A DNA stretch of 64,000 nt from Akebia trifoliata (lineage: Eukaryota > Streptophyta > Magnoliopsida > Ranunculales > Lardizabalaceae), in the NCBI GenBank assembly GCA_017979445.1, contig CM030709.1, positions 1,364,001 to 1,428,000 on the forward strand, written 5' to 3'. The first letter of the stretch is position 1. Every line of letters begins with the position of its first letter. Under the pieces are notes generated by a model. It saw nothing but the letters and a program-made list of their open reading frames with translations, was not told the DNA's origin and ran no database searches. Both the position numbers and the translations under genes were made by a program. Below, piece after piece: positions 25,753-39,871 of the stretch.

Positions 25753-28296
25753 ATGGATGGAAGAAACCGTATTCCTCCACCAAATGCCCTACAATTCCGC
25801 GAAATACCTTTAACAAGGGTACCTCATCCAACCCTAATCGAAGACCCTCGACACCATCGTCTACCATTACCAATGTCAGCCGCTGCTGCTGTTGCTGCTG
25901 CTGCTGGACGACCCCACCAAGCCTTAATCGAAGAACGAATGGTGGCTCAGCACCGCGAGATGCAATCCCTCCTCCTTGACAATCAACAGCTCGGAGCCAC
26001 CCACGTGGCGCTAAAACAAGAGCTGGTCGCCGCTAACAAGGAACTCCACCACATCTCTGGCGCTGCGGCCAAGGTTAAGGCCGAAAGAGATGCTCAGATT
26101 CGAGAGGTCTACGAGCGGTCATTGAAGTTGGATGCTGAGGTCCGGTCGATTGATGCTCTTAATGGTGAGTTGACTCAGGTGAGGACGGATGTACAGAAAC
26201 TGAGTACGGTACGTGCGGAGCTAACTTCGCAATTGCAAGCAATCAAAGGTGATCTTTCACGGACTCGTGCGGAGTTGCAGCAGGCAGGAACGATCAAGAC
26301 GGAAATCGAGAACATGCATCAGGAGATCCAAAGAGGAAGGTTAGCTACATTTCTGTTTCGATTTCTTGATTTTAGGGTTTTAATTTTTAATTTCGTTTTT
26401 GATAATTTGACTTTTGTTTAGTGTATATGGTAATGGATGTGCATCATGTCTATTGTAGATTACAATAAATCGAATTCTGTTTGAAATTAATTCTAGTTCA
26501 TTACAAAATTAAAATATGTTTAGGGTTTTGGGGTGAGTTAAATTAATTATCACTGTTGGGTAGTAATATTATTCAAATCAAGGTTTAAAATCTCGTCTTG
26601 AGGCAATGTTTAGGTCATGAGATCAATAACCATAGTTTTAAATCTTGTCCAAGACCGGGACGACTCGTCCGATAAGTCTTGGTATCATCTACCAACGAGA
26701 CGGATAGACAAGTCAAATGTATTGGATGAGATTTTAAACCATAGATCATTTTTCTCATTATTGGACGAGACAACCCAAACGTATCGGAAAACTCGTCCGA
26801 GATGACTCGATCTCGTTCACGGATGAGATGAGACATCAGAACAAGTTTTAAAACCATGTCAAGAAATCGATGATGATGGTGGGAATTGAACCCAGGTCTA
26901 TGGTATCATCACCCGTAGATTTTACGAACTAAGCTATTATGGTATAGGAAGTGTCTCTATGTTGGTAGCAAAAGCGACATCAAAACTAGAAATTGAACGT
27001 TTTTATAACCGAAAGGTTGGAATGGGATTTAAAATTATGACCTTGTTTTGATACCAATGATATGTTCCCAATTTAACTTATTAATTAAATTAAAATAAAG
27101 AAAGAATATGATAAGATAAAAGATTTGACCTGCAAGGTGGTTGTGCCTCATAAATGGATCAATAATTGTTTTTTTTCAAATTTCCCATTGTTAATATTCC
27201 TTATAATAATTGATTGCCTTTCATTTAGGAAAGAAATGATAGGCAATCTTATTATCTATATCATCTGGATAGATGGGCATGACTATTTGTAATATGTATA
27301 GGACCGCCATCGAGTATGAGAAAAAAGTTCATGCTGAGAACCTCGAACACAGTCAAACAATGGAGAAAAGCATGATTGCCTTGGCTCGCGAAGTTGAAAA
27401 GCTGCGTGCAGAGCTTGGCAATGCAGAGAAGAGAGCACGAGCAGCTGCAGCAGCCGCCGCTGCAGCAAACCCAGGTATTTTGTGTCCATAACTTGGTTGG
27501 TTGTTTTGTAGCTGCACTGCACTTATTCTCCTGTTAACGCAGGTGATTCTGTAATCTTCAACCTGTACAAATATAGGCAGATTGTTTTTAACATAGATCA
27601 TCTTTCGTTTCAGGTCCCGGATATATTGGAAGTTATGGAAATACTGAGATGGGGTATGGAGGAAATTCTTATGTAATGCATCAGGTATTTGCTCAATTAG
27701 TTCAATTTATAGACTTCCAACATAACAATAACTCAGAAATCCTTTCTTCCATTATTTACCAACACTTATATAAGTAGGCATAAAAGTCCTTTGTGTATTA
27801 TAGCAAATTATTGTGCTGACGTACCCAAACAAATTTAGGAAAAGATGTTTATCATAAATTATAAAAATATTTGTATAATTATACAATCCGATTCCACTAT
27901 TCCATTTTACTTGGGGTCATATCTTCCTTTAGCCCTACTGGGGGCACACACACACACACAAAAAAAAAATTTTGAGTTTTTCCCCTATATGTTGCCTCAA
28001 TAGACACATTGAACAAGGATCTCAACCTTGATTTTTCCCGTCATTTTTTTTTCTTAGGTCTAAGTTTGGAAGAGGGATTTTGATCCCATGTTGCAGTATT
28101 AGCATGCACAGACATTAGCAACACGCATGCCTAATCCCAAACCCTAAAATAGATGGCTTTACTTGCTGCGCGTCTAAATTTTACACGTTCTGTATCTCAG
28201 GTTTCGGGTAGTGCCAGTTCTCAATATGGATCTGGAGCAGTTTCAAATGGTCCGTTTGACATGCCGCAAACTTATGCACATAGAAAGGTGGTGTGA
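25753..28296 (+). CDS. FLXL: FLX-like coiled-coil protein (FLC expressor-like)
   Basis: FLX and FLX-like proteins are plant coiled-coil proteins. Arabidopsis FLX works with FRIGIDA to raise FLC transcription; roles of the relatives are less settled. Exons: 25753-26339, 27302-27474, 27614-27684, 28201-28296. Joins keep phase and the product is 308 aa. Order: MDGRNR start and a Pro/His/Ala-rich N-terminus (about 1-60), then a long coiled coil (about 60-240) with [26 protein letters not shown] and RTAIEYEKK across the exon 1/2 junction, the typical [19 protein letters not shown], an alanine run (about 240-250), and a Gly/Ser/Tyr-rich tail ([17 protein letters not shown]) ending AHRKVV. The start and general design resemble FLX-like 1/3 more than FLX itself, but the exact orthologue is uncertain. 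Intron 1 contains a MITE and a SINE head. Confidence 0.9.
26631..26858. mobile_element. MITE in FLX-like intron 1, same family as 25019
   Basis: The ends (CATAGTTTTAAATCTTG and the reverse complement of CATGGTTTTAAAACTTG) and the interior GGAAAACTCGTCCGAGA match the 25019-25248 element. The flanking octamers TCAATAAC and TCAAGAAA agree at six of eight positions, a decayed target duplication. It is inside the intron between coding exons 1 and 2. Confidence 0.78.
26881..26945 (-). mobile_element. tRNA-derived SINE head in FLX-like intron 1
   Basis: The minus strand reads ATAGCTTAGTTCG (A-box-like) and, about 35 bases on, TGGGTTCAATTCC (B-box-like). It lies antisense to the host gene, 22 bp after the MITE. 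Confidence 0.55.
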
Positions 28297-30850
28297 CACC
28301 CTGGGTTCGAAGTTCTGTTTTTGTTTAGGGTACTTGGTGGATCACTGGATGCTTTCAGTGGGTTTTAAATAGAAATTTCCATGTTCTATTTGAAGCATTT
28401 GTCATATTAATATATTTATTACTATTTTATACTCAAAAGTTTTTGTAGCAACTGTACTGGGTATTTGTATGAATTAGAACCAGATGTTTGCATTTTCTTT
28501 CTAATTTTACCTTACTACTATATATTAGCAATTTTTTTTTTTTTTTGGATAGATAGTATTTGATTGTTATTCGCTTGCAAACACGAGAACTTTGCTAAAT
28601 TTACACTTGTATGGTTGTGGTTATTTACCTAATCTAGTACATTTGCAGAGATTATTTAATATTTGGCAATATAGCCACGAAACCCATAATTCTTCAAGAA
28701 GGATGGTGGGTTTACGATTTTCCTTAAAAATTGACGCACATTTTAATTTGTAAAAATGTCTTAACGTACACCAGTAATTGCTCTCAACAAGTCATTTTTA
28801 GAATCATCCTCTTTGGAGAGAGGGAGAGATTAAATCATAACACTTGTTTTCGACAAAACAAACTAATAAGATGGAATTACCGCAAGCCACGTGGATTAGG
28901 GAAGCTTACCAAACATTTCCCATTTTAAAGAAGAGTCATGATAATCTGATGCCCTCCATCGTAGAACCGTTTCCCAAGGCATATGATCTACGATTCTGTG
29001 ATGGAGGGCATATGTCAGAAAATCATTAATCTTCAAAGAATGATGCTTAAGCGACCTCAAGATTGTTCCTCATATAACACATCTTTGCAAGAAAGTGTAT
29101 AGCATAACCTCCATAGATAAAGAATGAAAAAGCATTTATGGTTCCTACACACTTTCACGTCAAGATGTGTGCTATGAGATACAATCTAGAGGTCACTCCA
29201 GCACTCCTCCATTTTAAAGGGTGCAAAAGGAACTTAGAAGGGCTTTTATCATTAACATCCACCAAACAAACACAGAACCATCATACACAAAGTTTCTGAG
29301 TTTTATTAAAAATTTAAAAACTGTGGAAGTTTACAATTACCATGCCCACCACGACTGCAAAATATTACTCCCAACTTCAGTGAATGGGGCACATTCAGAA
29401 AACGGGACTTGCCAAAAATGATTCAGGATGCAATCATGATAATATTTGAATGAACACATGGGCCCTACATCAAATTGTTCGAGGGACCTTAAATAAGTCC
29501 ACACTGCAGCCAAGAAGCTCGCACCACAACGCTCCCCCAGCTCGAGCAACATCAATCAAATCCAAAAGCCGCTACCATCCCAACCATAAATATTGAAACC
29601 AAAGTGCCAAGATTATTTGTGATAGTAAGAGTCCTACAAATCTAGATGCTGCAGAGGCTGGAGCAGAGTATGAAAAAAGATGGAGCTTCCTTGTAAATCC
29701 CAGCAAATGGTTTAAGTAACACAGCTTTCCTGGGATTTCGGGGCAAAGAAGTTTTGCTCACAACTGAAAGTACATATACATTATAGTAGAAGACGGTATG
29801 ATCATTAACATACGGAACACAATATAATAACGGAAAAGCTGGTCAGTAAAGATTGAGAAACATGTCCTAATTGAATGACCAGTGGAAACCATATTATATA
29901 GTTAATTAAATGGTGATTTAAATATTACCCTCCATCTCAATGAATATTTGAGATACCCCTATGTTTTCAAACTGATGGCATACCCATTGTTCTACTATGA
30001 AAGACTTGTAGAAAATCTTCAATCTCGGGTCACCTCTCTCTCTCTCTCTCTCTCTCCATAAAACCAGTTATCTTCAACCTCTAGGATTTCCTTTTCTCTC
30101 GTCTTCAAGCTAGAGATTCTCCCTTTCAAAGTTCAGACATCAAGAGCAAGATAAGATTTTTGGGAAGTATCACTAGACCATAGATTTTCAAAGGAGAAAG
30201 ACCAATGGTTTTCTACAAGAGGTTGAAGATGATGGATTGAAGATGAGGTTTAATAGGTTAAAAATAATTTACCATAGAGGTTCAAGAAGCTTGAAGATGA
30301 CATTTTTGGAAGAAAAGTCAACGGGTTTGGGTAGAAGTTGAAGTCAAGGGGTGAATGACATCAGTTTGCAAAACACGGAGGGGTATGGCTAAACCACCCT
30401 TATTTAATGCATTAAGAGAAGATATTATGTGAAAATGCATTTAGAAAAAAAAAAACAATATCACAGCCACAAGAAAATAAAAGCATGAAACAGACAGAAT
30501 GCAAATCCATAAACTGCACCATATTGTGTGGGGTGTAACACCCACGTCTAACAGTGAAATTTATGCAGTAGCAGCACTCACCTGTAATCTCAACCTACCT
30601 TAGCAGCAATTTGGAGATCATCCACTTGTCTCTATAAAAAGATTCACATAGTTTAAATTAATACAAAGATTAGAAAACAAACGCCCCCTCCAAATTGTAA
30701 TACTAGATAAAGGATAGATAGGGGTTTTCCTCGGAGAAAAGGACAACCTACCTCTTAGTTTCCAGTTTGTAAACAACCTTGCACGTATGAATAGAATTAG
30801 AAGTCTCTCAGACCAATATCTTAGTACATAACAAACTCCACTTAGATCTT
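28297..30850. other. Convergent spacer between FLX-like and TAF15b-like genes
   Basis: Contains the 3' flanks of both genes, a T-rich run near 28530, a hairpin MITE at 28935-29027, and a CT microsatellite at about 30031-30056. No coding gene is recognised; open frames of about 60-80 codons look random. Confidence 0.55.
28935..29027. repeat. Short hairpin MITE, TCATGATAATC family
   Basis: Left arm from TCATGATAATCTGATGCCC to CTCCATCGTAGA; right arm from TCTACGATTCTG and GATGGAGGGCAT to GTCAGAAAATCAT. It folds into one long imperfect stem and is the smallest member of the family in the window. Confidence 0.72.
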
Positions 30851-33769
30851 TCAGTACGGACGTGAGCGATTTCCACCATGATTGTGTCTATCAGGGCCGG
30901 AGCCTCCACCATCTCTGTAATTGTCTCTACGTCTATCTCCACCACCACCATAGCCACCTCTACCACCACCCCTGTTTCACAAACACAAACTCAATCATAC
31001 AACTACTCCATAGTTTGGCCGCTTTCTATAGCAAACTAACTCTGCAACTCAATGATCCCTTTTCCTTGGAACTTCTTTTTAAAATTGATTACATTGTCAA
31101 GTTATGACAAGGGAAACAAAAGTAATTACAAACTGCAATTAAGAACTTACAATTGTTAATTACTAACAAGTGCAAATTGAATATGAGAGAGAAAGAGGGA
31201 GAGAGAGACCCATGACCGTAGGAAGGTGCAGCTCTAGGTGCAGACTTCTCTGCCATCGTGACATTGATTTTATAACCCCTTAGATCATGATCTGACAAAC
31301 AAGGTCACGGTAACAATCAATGGAAGTACTCAGATTAAATACTGATTTATTTATTTATTTATTTTGATAGGTAGATTAAATACTGAAAATTGCTCCCAAG
31401 AACTTACCGTTGTAAAATCCCCCAGCAGAATGTGCTGCAGAAGGATCTTCATAAGACAGAACTGCATCTCCTTTGTTGTTTCCAGCATCATCTGTATATA
31501 TTTTTATATTCCAAGGCCATTGATCCTTGAAACCTCGCTTATGCTTGATTCTTCCAACCTAAATAAGATCAGCAACATTAGCATATTTAAATTGCACCAA
31601 TATGACACTTGTTAGCTTTCAAAATAAAATAACTTTCTCAAAAGGATCAGGTATAGAATCCATCGTTTGTCTATCCATTTCCATACCTATACATAGAAGC
31701 ATTAACTAAGAGAAACCAAACAACTCAGTTTAAATGAAATTTCCATAAATGGGACTTTCACTGTGCTAATCCAAATATGATTGCTCCAAACATGACAGAA
31801 AGTGATCCTGTCATTTTCTTGGTGTAGATTAATGATGAAGACAGTGATTTGGAGTTTAAGAGAGCAATAGGGGGAAAATCATGGTAAATCCATTTGTAAA
31901 GAATGCTTGGTGACAAGATTGAGGTTATGAAAATGGGATTGATATAGTACTAAAATGACCTCAGAGATGGTCTATTGATAATAAACTAAAGATGGTCGAT
32001 TGATATAGTATGGGCATGTTCAACAAAGCCCCAATTACAACCCCAAATAGAAGAAATATACAAGTTGAAGGTTCTAAAAGCGCTAGAAGGTAACCCAGAA
32101 GAATGTGGATTGATAAGGTGAAAGTGGATACACTCCCCATAAGAAACATGGATCTAGACAAAAATTTGAATGAGTGCGATTCGTTTGGCCGACCCAAATT
32201 TTAGGATAAGGTTTTGATAATGATGATTACCGCGAACAAGTTGCGAGAGGATAATGTGTATAAGGTAGAATTTAAGAAATTAACCATCTTTTGCAGATTT
32301 TAAAGAATGTATTCCTAGGTTAAACGAATGTCAATGTTAGTGTATTCCCAGTTTAATTAACACTTGAGGCACTACCCTCCACCATCTCACACCTCACATT
32401 TAAGAAACATAGCTCATTTTTTACAGAAGTTTGCCATGTCATGATGACATTGATTCATCAACAAATGGAATATAATTCAATTACATCTTTTCCATCGTAC
32501 AAACGCATCAATTCTACAAACTAAAAATCCATGGTGATACTTGATTACTAGCATGCATTCATTAGTGAAAAAAATAAAAAAATAAATAAAAGATTTTTTC
32601 TAGGTTCCCTCCAAATTAATTTTTGAATGAAAATATTCTACACAAAGGAATGCAAAATAAACATCCAATAATCTCATATGCATGCATACCAAACGAGTTT
32701 ATTTACCTGACCAATCCCTCCAAAAAGCTCTCTCAGCTCATCCGTAGTCACATCCCAAGGCAAATTTGATATGTAAATCCGCGAGTTATCGCAAGAATCA
32801 CCACACTTATTATCACATTGCTTCACCTTTGCAGGGGCCTCAACAGGAGTACTACTATAACCACCTCCAGTGTTCCTAGCACCACCATCATATCTAACTG
32901 GTGGGCCTCGTCCACCACTACCTCGCATATCACCTGGGCCATCACCACCATAACTCGGAGGTGGTCCACCATACGATGGTGGGTATGAATTGGTTCCTCT
33001 CGTATAACTGGATGCAGGAGGAACTGCTTCTGTTCCATAATTGTTGTTCCCGGCATAAGGATTTGCGGGTGGAGGGTAATTTCCACCAGCCCCACCATTA
33101 GAAGCTTGTGCGGGCGATGGAATCCGACCGTAACCACCACCATCTTCTCTTCCTTGATTACCACCATAAGAACCACCTCTTCCACTGCTACACTTACTGC
33201 TTCTATCGCCACGATTCCCACCAAACCCACCACCACTTCCTCCTCTGTTATAACCACCTCCGCCACTACCACTTGCAGGACTTGAAGCGCCACATTTATT
33301 ACACTCGACCCTTCTTGCAAAGTTCAAATTACCGCAACTATACCCAAAATTACAGATTTCAATTACACAAAATCCCATTTTTCTTTTAAAAATTTATTTA
33401 ACAACTAGGGTCGAAAACACACACACAAGAAGCAAAAATGATCGAAGAAGAGGAAACAGCATACCTTTGGTTAGGGCAGAGCCAATCGCCTTCTCTTCCG
33501 CTCCCACCACCACGACCGCCACCTCCTACAAAGCAAAACAATAGAAATAAGGAACCCTAACCCTGAAAAACGAATCAAAATCTAGATTGAGAGATTTCAC
33601 TACCTTGATTTTGTGAATCTCCACCATATCCCCCTCTGCTGCCTCGACCACCGCCTCCGTAACCTCCGCCGCCACCTTTACCGCCATAACCACCACCTCC
33701 ATAGCCGCCTCCGCCGCCACCTCTTGACGGACCAGATTCTTCACCTCCGGGAGCATACATTCCCGACAT
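30851..33769 (-). CDS. TAF15B: TAF15b-like RNA-binding protein (RanBP2 zinc finger + RRM)
   Basis: FET-type nuclear RNA-binding protein related to Arabidopsis TAF15b, which is linked to autonomous-pathway control of flowering and to immune-receptor regulation. Exons (minus): 33769-33604, 33525-33465, 33337-32707, 31558-31408, 31291-31210, 30971-30851. All introns are GT-AG and in phase; 403 aa. Order: RGG/GYGG-rich N-terminus (1-66); one RanBP2 zinc finger with C72, C77, C88, C91 (GDWLCPNQ, SCGNLNFARRVECNKC); a long Gly/Tyr/Pro/Ser-rich low-complexity region (about 92-255); an RRM with RNP2 IYISNL (263-268) and RNP1 KGDAVLSY (315-322); then a C-terminal RGG tail ending RSRPY. The exon 2/3 junction splits the first zinc-finger Ser codon. 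Intron 3 holds a LINE remnant. A MITE ends about 100 bp upstream of the start codon. Confidence 0.94.
31980..32222 (+). mobile_element. LINE 3' ORF fragment in TAF15b-like intron 3
   Basis: The plus-strand translation reads RLIxYGHVQQSP (with a stop), then IQVEGSKSARR, PRRMWIDKVKVD and DLDKNLNE. This is the region after the reverse transcriptase of plant LINEs (RWFGHVxRRP ... RGRPxxxW). It is antisense to the host gene, broken by stops and frameshifts, and paralogous to the fragment in ENGase intron 2. Confidence 0.7.
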
Positions 33770-33871
33770 GATTTAGGGTTTCTATAGGGCGTTCTTTCTT
33801 TGTTTTATTGAGAGAGAGGACTGAGGAGTCGACTGTTTGAAGCTTCCGAGTTGCGACAGGATATTTGTATG

Positions 33872-34216
33872 CATGGTTTCAAAACTCGGTTTGGCATCTC
33901 GTATCGTCCAATGGAAGAGACTGAGTCGTCTAGGACGAGACAATCCATTTAACACGGCTTAGAAAATGTTTAGCCATAAAATCATATTTTACTTATAAAA
34001 TAAATATTTAAATTTAAAAAAAAAAATTATAAAAATTTAAAAAGTCTTGATTAACTGGGCCAAGTTTTATCGACTCTGGCAAGATTTTCAAAATATCATC
34101 CGAAACATTTTGCTTATCTCACAAGATTATGTGAATGTTGAGACACGGTGTATATTCATATAGTTGTTGAACAAAATCGAGATGCCTCGTGGTCTCGGAC
34201 AACATTTAAAATCATG
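33872..34216. mobile_element. MITE immediately upstream of the TAF15b-like gene
   Basis: The left end CATGGTTTCAAAACTCG and the reverse complement of the right end (CATGATTTTAAATG) are diverged versions of the 25019 family ends. The flanking octamers TTTGTATG (33864-33871) and TTTGTGTG (34217-34224) match at seven of eight positions. The interior has the family's CGTCC / GGACGAGAC motifs but is about 115 bp longer. Its near edge is 103 bp from the start codon. Confidence 0.78.
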
Positions 34217-36736
34217 TTTGTGTGTTGGGAAAATTAATAAAAGAGAGTTAATTTTTAAATTAATTATAAGAGATTAATATGTTTTTGAAAATTATAAAAA
34301 TCAATTTAATTCTATGATTGTCCCAAGTAGTATAAAAATGTTGGATGGTCGAGAATTTCAAGTTTTGAGTTTGGCCCATTAACACATACGAAGCTAAGGG
34401 TCGTTGAACTAAATTGGATTATCAAATTGGTAATTCAACAATTCAGCACTCTAAATTTTAATGTAAAAAATCTCAAACTCAAAAGAAATTTAAAATTAAA
34501 AGTTAAAAAAAAAAAAAAAAAAAAATCTTTTTGTGCTTAATCGAAGATTTTGAAAATGGACAATTACTAAACTCTTTTAAATTTAAAATTAAAATTTAAC
34601 AAAACAAGTAACAGTTTTTAATTCTTTTTTTGTCTTTTTAAAATTTCCTCTACATCACCTAGCATTGGATCATGTTTTTGGATGCCACAAGGTAAACTCA
34701 ACTACACTTAGTAAGATTCAAATCTCACTAAGGTAATAAGGCTAGTCTTACTCAGTTAAGTACTCAAATATATACACGAGCCAAATTCGTTAGACGGTCA
34801 TGCCATTTGAGACAATGTCCACATGGATTATTAAATTGGCAATCCAACACCACAGTTTTCTATATTTCAAGAAAAAAGAAAATTAGATTTGAAAGAAAAT
34901 AATTAAAAAAATAATCTTTTTTTAACTTGATAGAAGATGTTAAAAATGAATTACTACTAAACTCTTAAAATTAGAATGAATATTCAAAGATAAAAATTAA
35001 CTATTTTTTTTTCAAAATTCTTGGAATTTCATCCTTTATAAAATCATGTGACATCAAATCATGTTTTTGGATAATACAAATTGATGCGGATAGAATCCAC
35101 ACTCAGGTATGTTATGTTACAATTAACCTCGTCAATTTGAATTTTATAATGTAGATTCCTATTCCAATGTTTGCTATGTAACAAACTTGATAAAGTAAGG
35201 TTGTATTGGAGATGTCAGAACTCCAAGAAAGTTTTGTTCTAAATTTTCAATCGTTAAGTTTACTGAATAAATCTCTCCTTACAATATTAATTAAAGGGTT
35301 CTTAAATACTATATAATAAAAAAGGAAAAAAAAAATTCTTTAGTAATTTTGAAAACCAAATGACTTGGATTGCAATTTATTTATTTTTACGAAAACAACC
35401 CTAATCATATTAAATTTAATATAATTGTAGGGGCGTTTATGATTGATCCCTTTGTCCCATGCACTAAAATTATATTTCAATAATAGCGAACGAAAGTTCT
35501 GTGTATCTAGCTTGCATGTGGAATATTCGTCATCCTTGTGTACCTAGGACAAATAAGACTTTGCCGTGTCAAACTTGGACAAAGATGGAATCAATCCTTC
35601 TATCCGCGTTCACACTTGTGTACTCTTTACGTCCAAATCATATATGGTCCACTATAGTGCCTTTTACCCTGCAAAGACGTTTGATTGATTAAGGATGAAT
35701 ATTTGCATTGTTTATTTTATTGATTTAAGAAAAAAAAAAAACGTGCTTAGATAAATATGACAATGAAAATTATATAGACATAGAGCATACCTTCTAACAA
35801 TCAAATCGAATTTCATGATGAGAAACATAGGGACAATCCCGTAGAGGCCCCGTCGATATATCTTTATTTCCGCGACAGGGCCGGCCGTCTGTGCATACAT
35901 TCCAGTGGTAATGGCAACTAGTGTGGGGGGATAATAATAAATTCAGGCCACTGAGCTTTTTTCCGAGCCATAGACCCCCGGTTGTAGTGCTCAGTCATAA
36001 AGGTGGTCAAATGACAATCGAACAAAAAATTGAATCAAAACAAAACATAAATCCTATAAAAACATAGATTTTTACACGATTTTCTTAAGATTGAGGTATG
36101 CCAACAGATCACACCGATTTCATTACGAAGAGAAAAGTTATTATTACAAATTATATCCTTTCATCAAAAACGAGAAATATAAATACCTTAGGAAATCTAA
36201 TTAGGATTTTACATAATATTAGTAAAATTACGAAAACCACAATATTTTAAAATTTGAAAAATTACGAAAGTAAGTAACTTGAAGCTAAATTCTCAAAAAA
36301 TCACTAATAATCTAACAAAAATCACCCCACACACCATTCAAAGTCATATTCTTCATCTAGATTTAACACTAATGATCAGCTGGGACTACATATGGCCAAG
36401 GTTTTTTCTTTTTCTTGAATATTAGTTTGGGTTGAAATTCGATATTCCATTCATGAACTCTTTTGAAGCAAATTATTTCGAAGAGATTGCTCTTATTTTT
36501 TTTTATTTTTATACTACCTCTCTTTATCTCTACAATCTAATCCTTATTCAACTCTTATTTCAAGCTTATAAGATTAGATCTCCCAAGGATTAACTCTTAT
36601 ATTTGCTTGTTTGTACTAATTCTCAATCTACTCGATTACATTTCAAACATCAATTGGCTATAGTAATGTGAGGTTGTGCACTTGAAGATGGTTGGTTGAT
36701 TATTTTTTTCTTTCAAAAAGAAAAATCTTTTATGAA

Positions 36737-36873
36737 GAATCGTGATAATTGGACTCCCCTCTAGCATACTCCCCTGGTGTGATAGTTTATAAAATCAAAG
36801 ATTTTCTCGGGATACACAACTACACATAAATCAGGGGAGAATATCGGACGGGAGAAGTCAAAAAATCATTATC
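36737..36873. repeat. Hairpin MITE upstream of ferritin
   Basis: The left arm AATCGTGATAATTGGACTCC pairs with the right arm, whose reverse complement reads AATGATTTTTTGACTTCTCC; both continue to CTCCCC. The interior GATTTTCTCGGGATACACAA is shared with the element at 15996. It lies about 530 bp before the ferritin start codon. Confidence 0.65.
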
Positions 36874-37216
36874 TAGATAACTCGTTTAGATACAAGGGCA
36901 TATTTAAATCTTATCCTTGGATTAGAAAGTTGTTATTATCACATTAACTTTTACTAATGCTACACGATTTCTTAGAGTTGCACATAGTGGTGTGACATTA
37001 GTAAAAGTTGATGTGGCAATAGTAATTCTACTTGGGATGACTAAGTCCATTTTTTTTTCCCACTCTTCAAATAAATAAAAAAATAGCTTTTTGTTTTTTT
37101 CTCAATGAATCTGGATCATATATTTTATTGATATACGACAGAAGAAATAAAAGAAGCATCTACATGGGGAGCGCGAGCTTGCCACGCGCACTTGTCCACT
37201 AAATCATCAACACCAG

Positions 37217-37224
37217 CCACGTGG
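37217..37224. promoter_or_regulatory. G-box (CCACGTGG) in the ferritin promoter
   Basis: A perfect palindromic G-box lies 177 bp before the ATG and 37 bp before the candidate TATA box. Plant ferritin genes are known targets of iron-status bHLH factors that bind G-boxes. I could not find a clear copy of the iron-dependent regulatory sequence known from maize and Arabidopsis ferritin promoters. Confidence 0.6.
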
Positions 37225-37260
37225 TAATCCATCCAACGGTCCTAACGAAGACCTACCCTC

Positions 37261-37268
37261 TATATCTA
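37261..37268 (+). promoter_or_regulatory. Candidate ferritin TATA box
   Basis: TATATCTA 133 bp before the ATG. It would place transcription start about 100 bp before the start codon, inside a CT-rich leader (37300-37395) typical of plant 5' UTRs. Confidence 0.45.
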
Positions 37269-37400
37269 ATCTCCTCGCCACACCTTTCTCGTCATTCATT
37301 TGCTCTTCTGCTCTGTCTCTATCTCTTCCCCTGTATTCATTATTTGTCTCAAATTTCTTCATTAAAACACTGAGATCTCTTTCTCTCTGTTATCTAAAAC

Positions 37401-39871
<2,471 letters not shown>

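Larger units (their letters stand above)
34217..37400. other. Spacer and ferritin promoter region
   Basis: 34370-35330 belongs to a dispersed repeat family (GGCAATCCAACACCACA, TCATGTTTTTGGATGCCACAAGGT and AACTTGATAAAGTAAGG motifs) that also occurs near 1-1450 and in the 44 and 53-55 kb duplicate. 36737-36873 is a hairpin MITE. The last 200 bp is the ferritin promoter and leader. No other gene is recognised. Confidence 0.55.

Noticed and set aside
32823..33320. 165-codon minus-strand frame inside the TAF15b-like gene
   Set aside because: It is an alternate frame of the Gly-rich exon 3. The RRM and zinc finger are in the other frame.
37080..37400. Iron-dependent regulatory sequence in the ferritin promoter
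   Set aside because: The GC-rich stretch around 37170-37200 does not match the known CACGAG...CCAC arrangement closely enough; only the G-box is reported.
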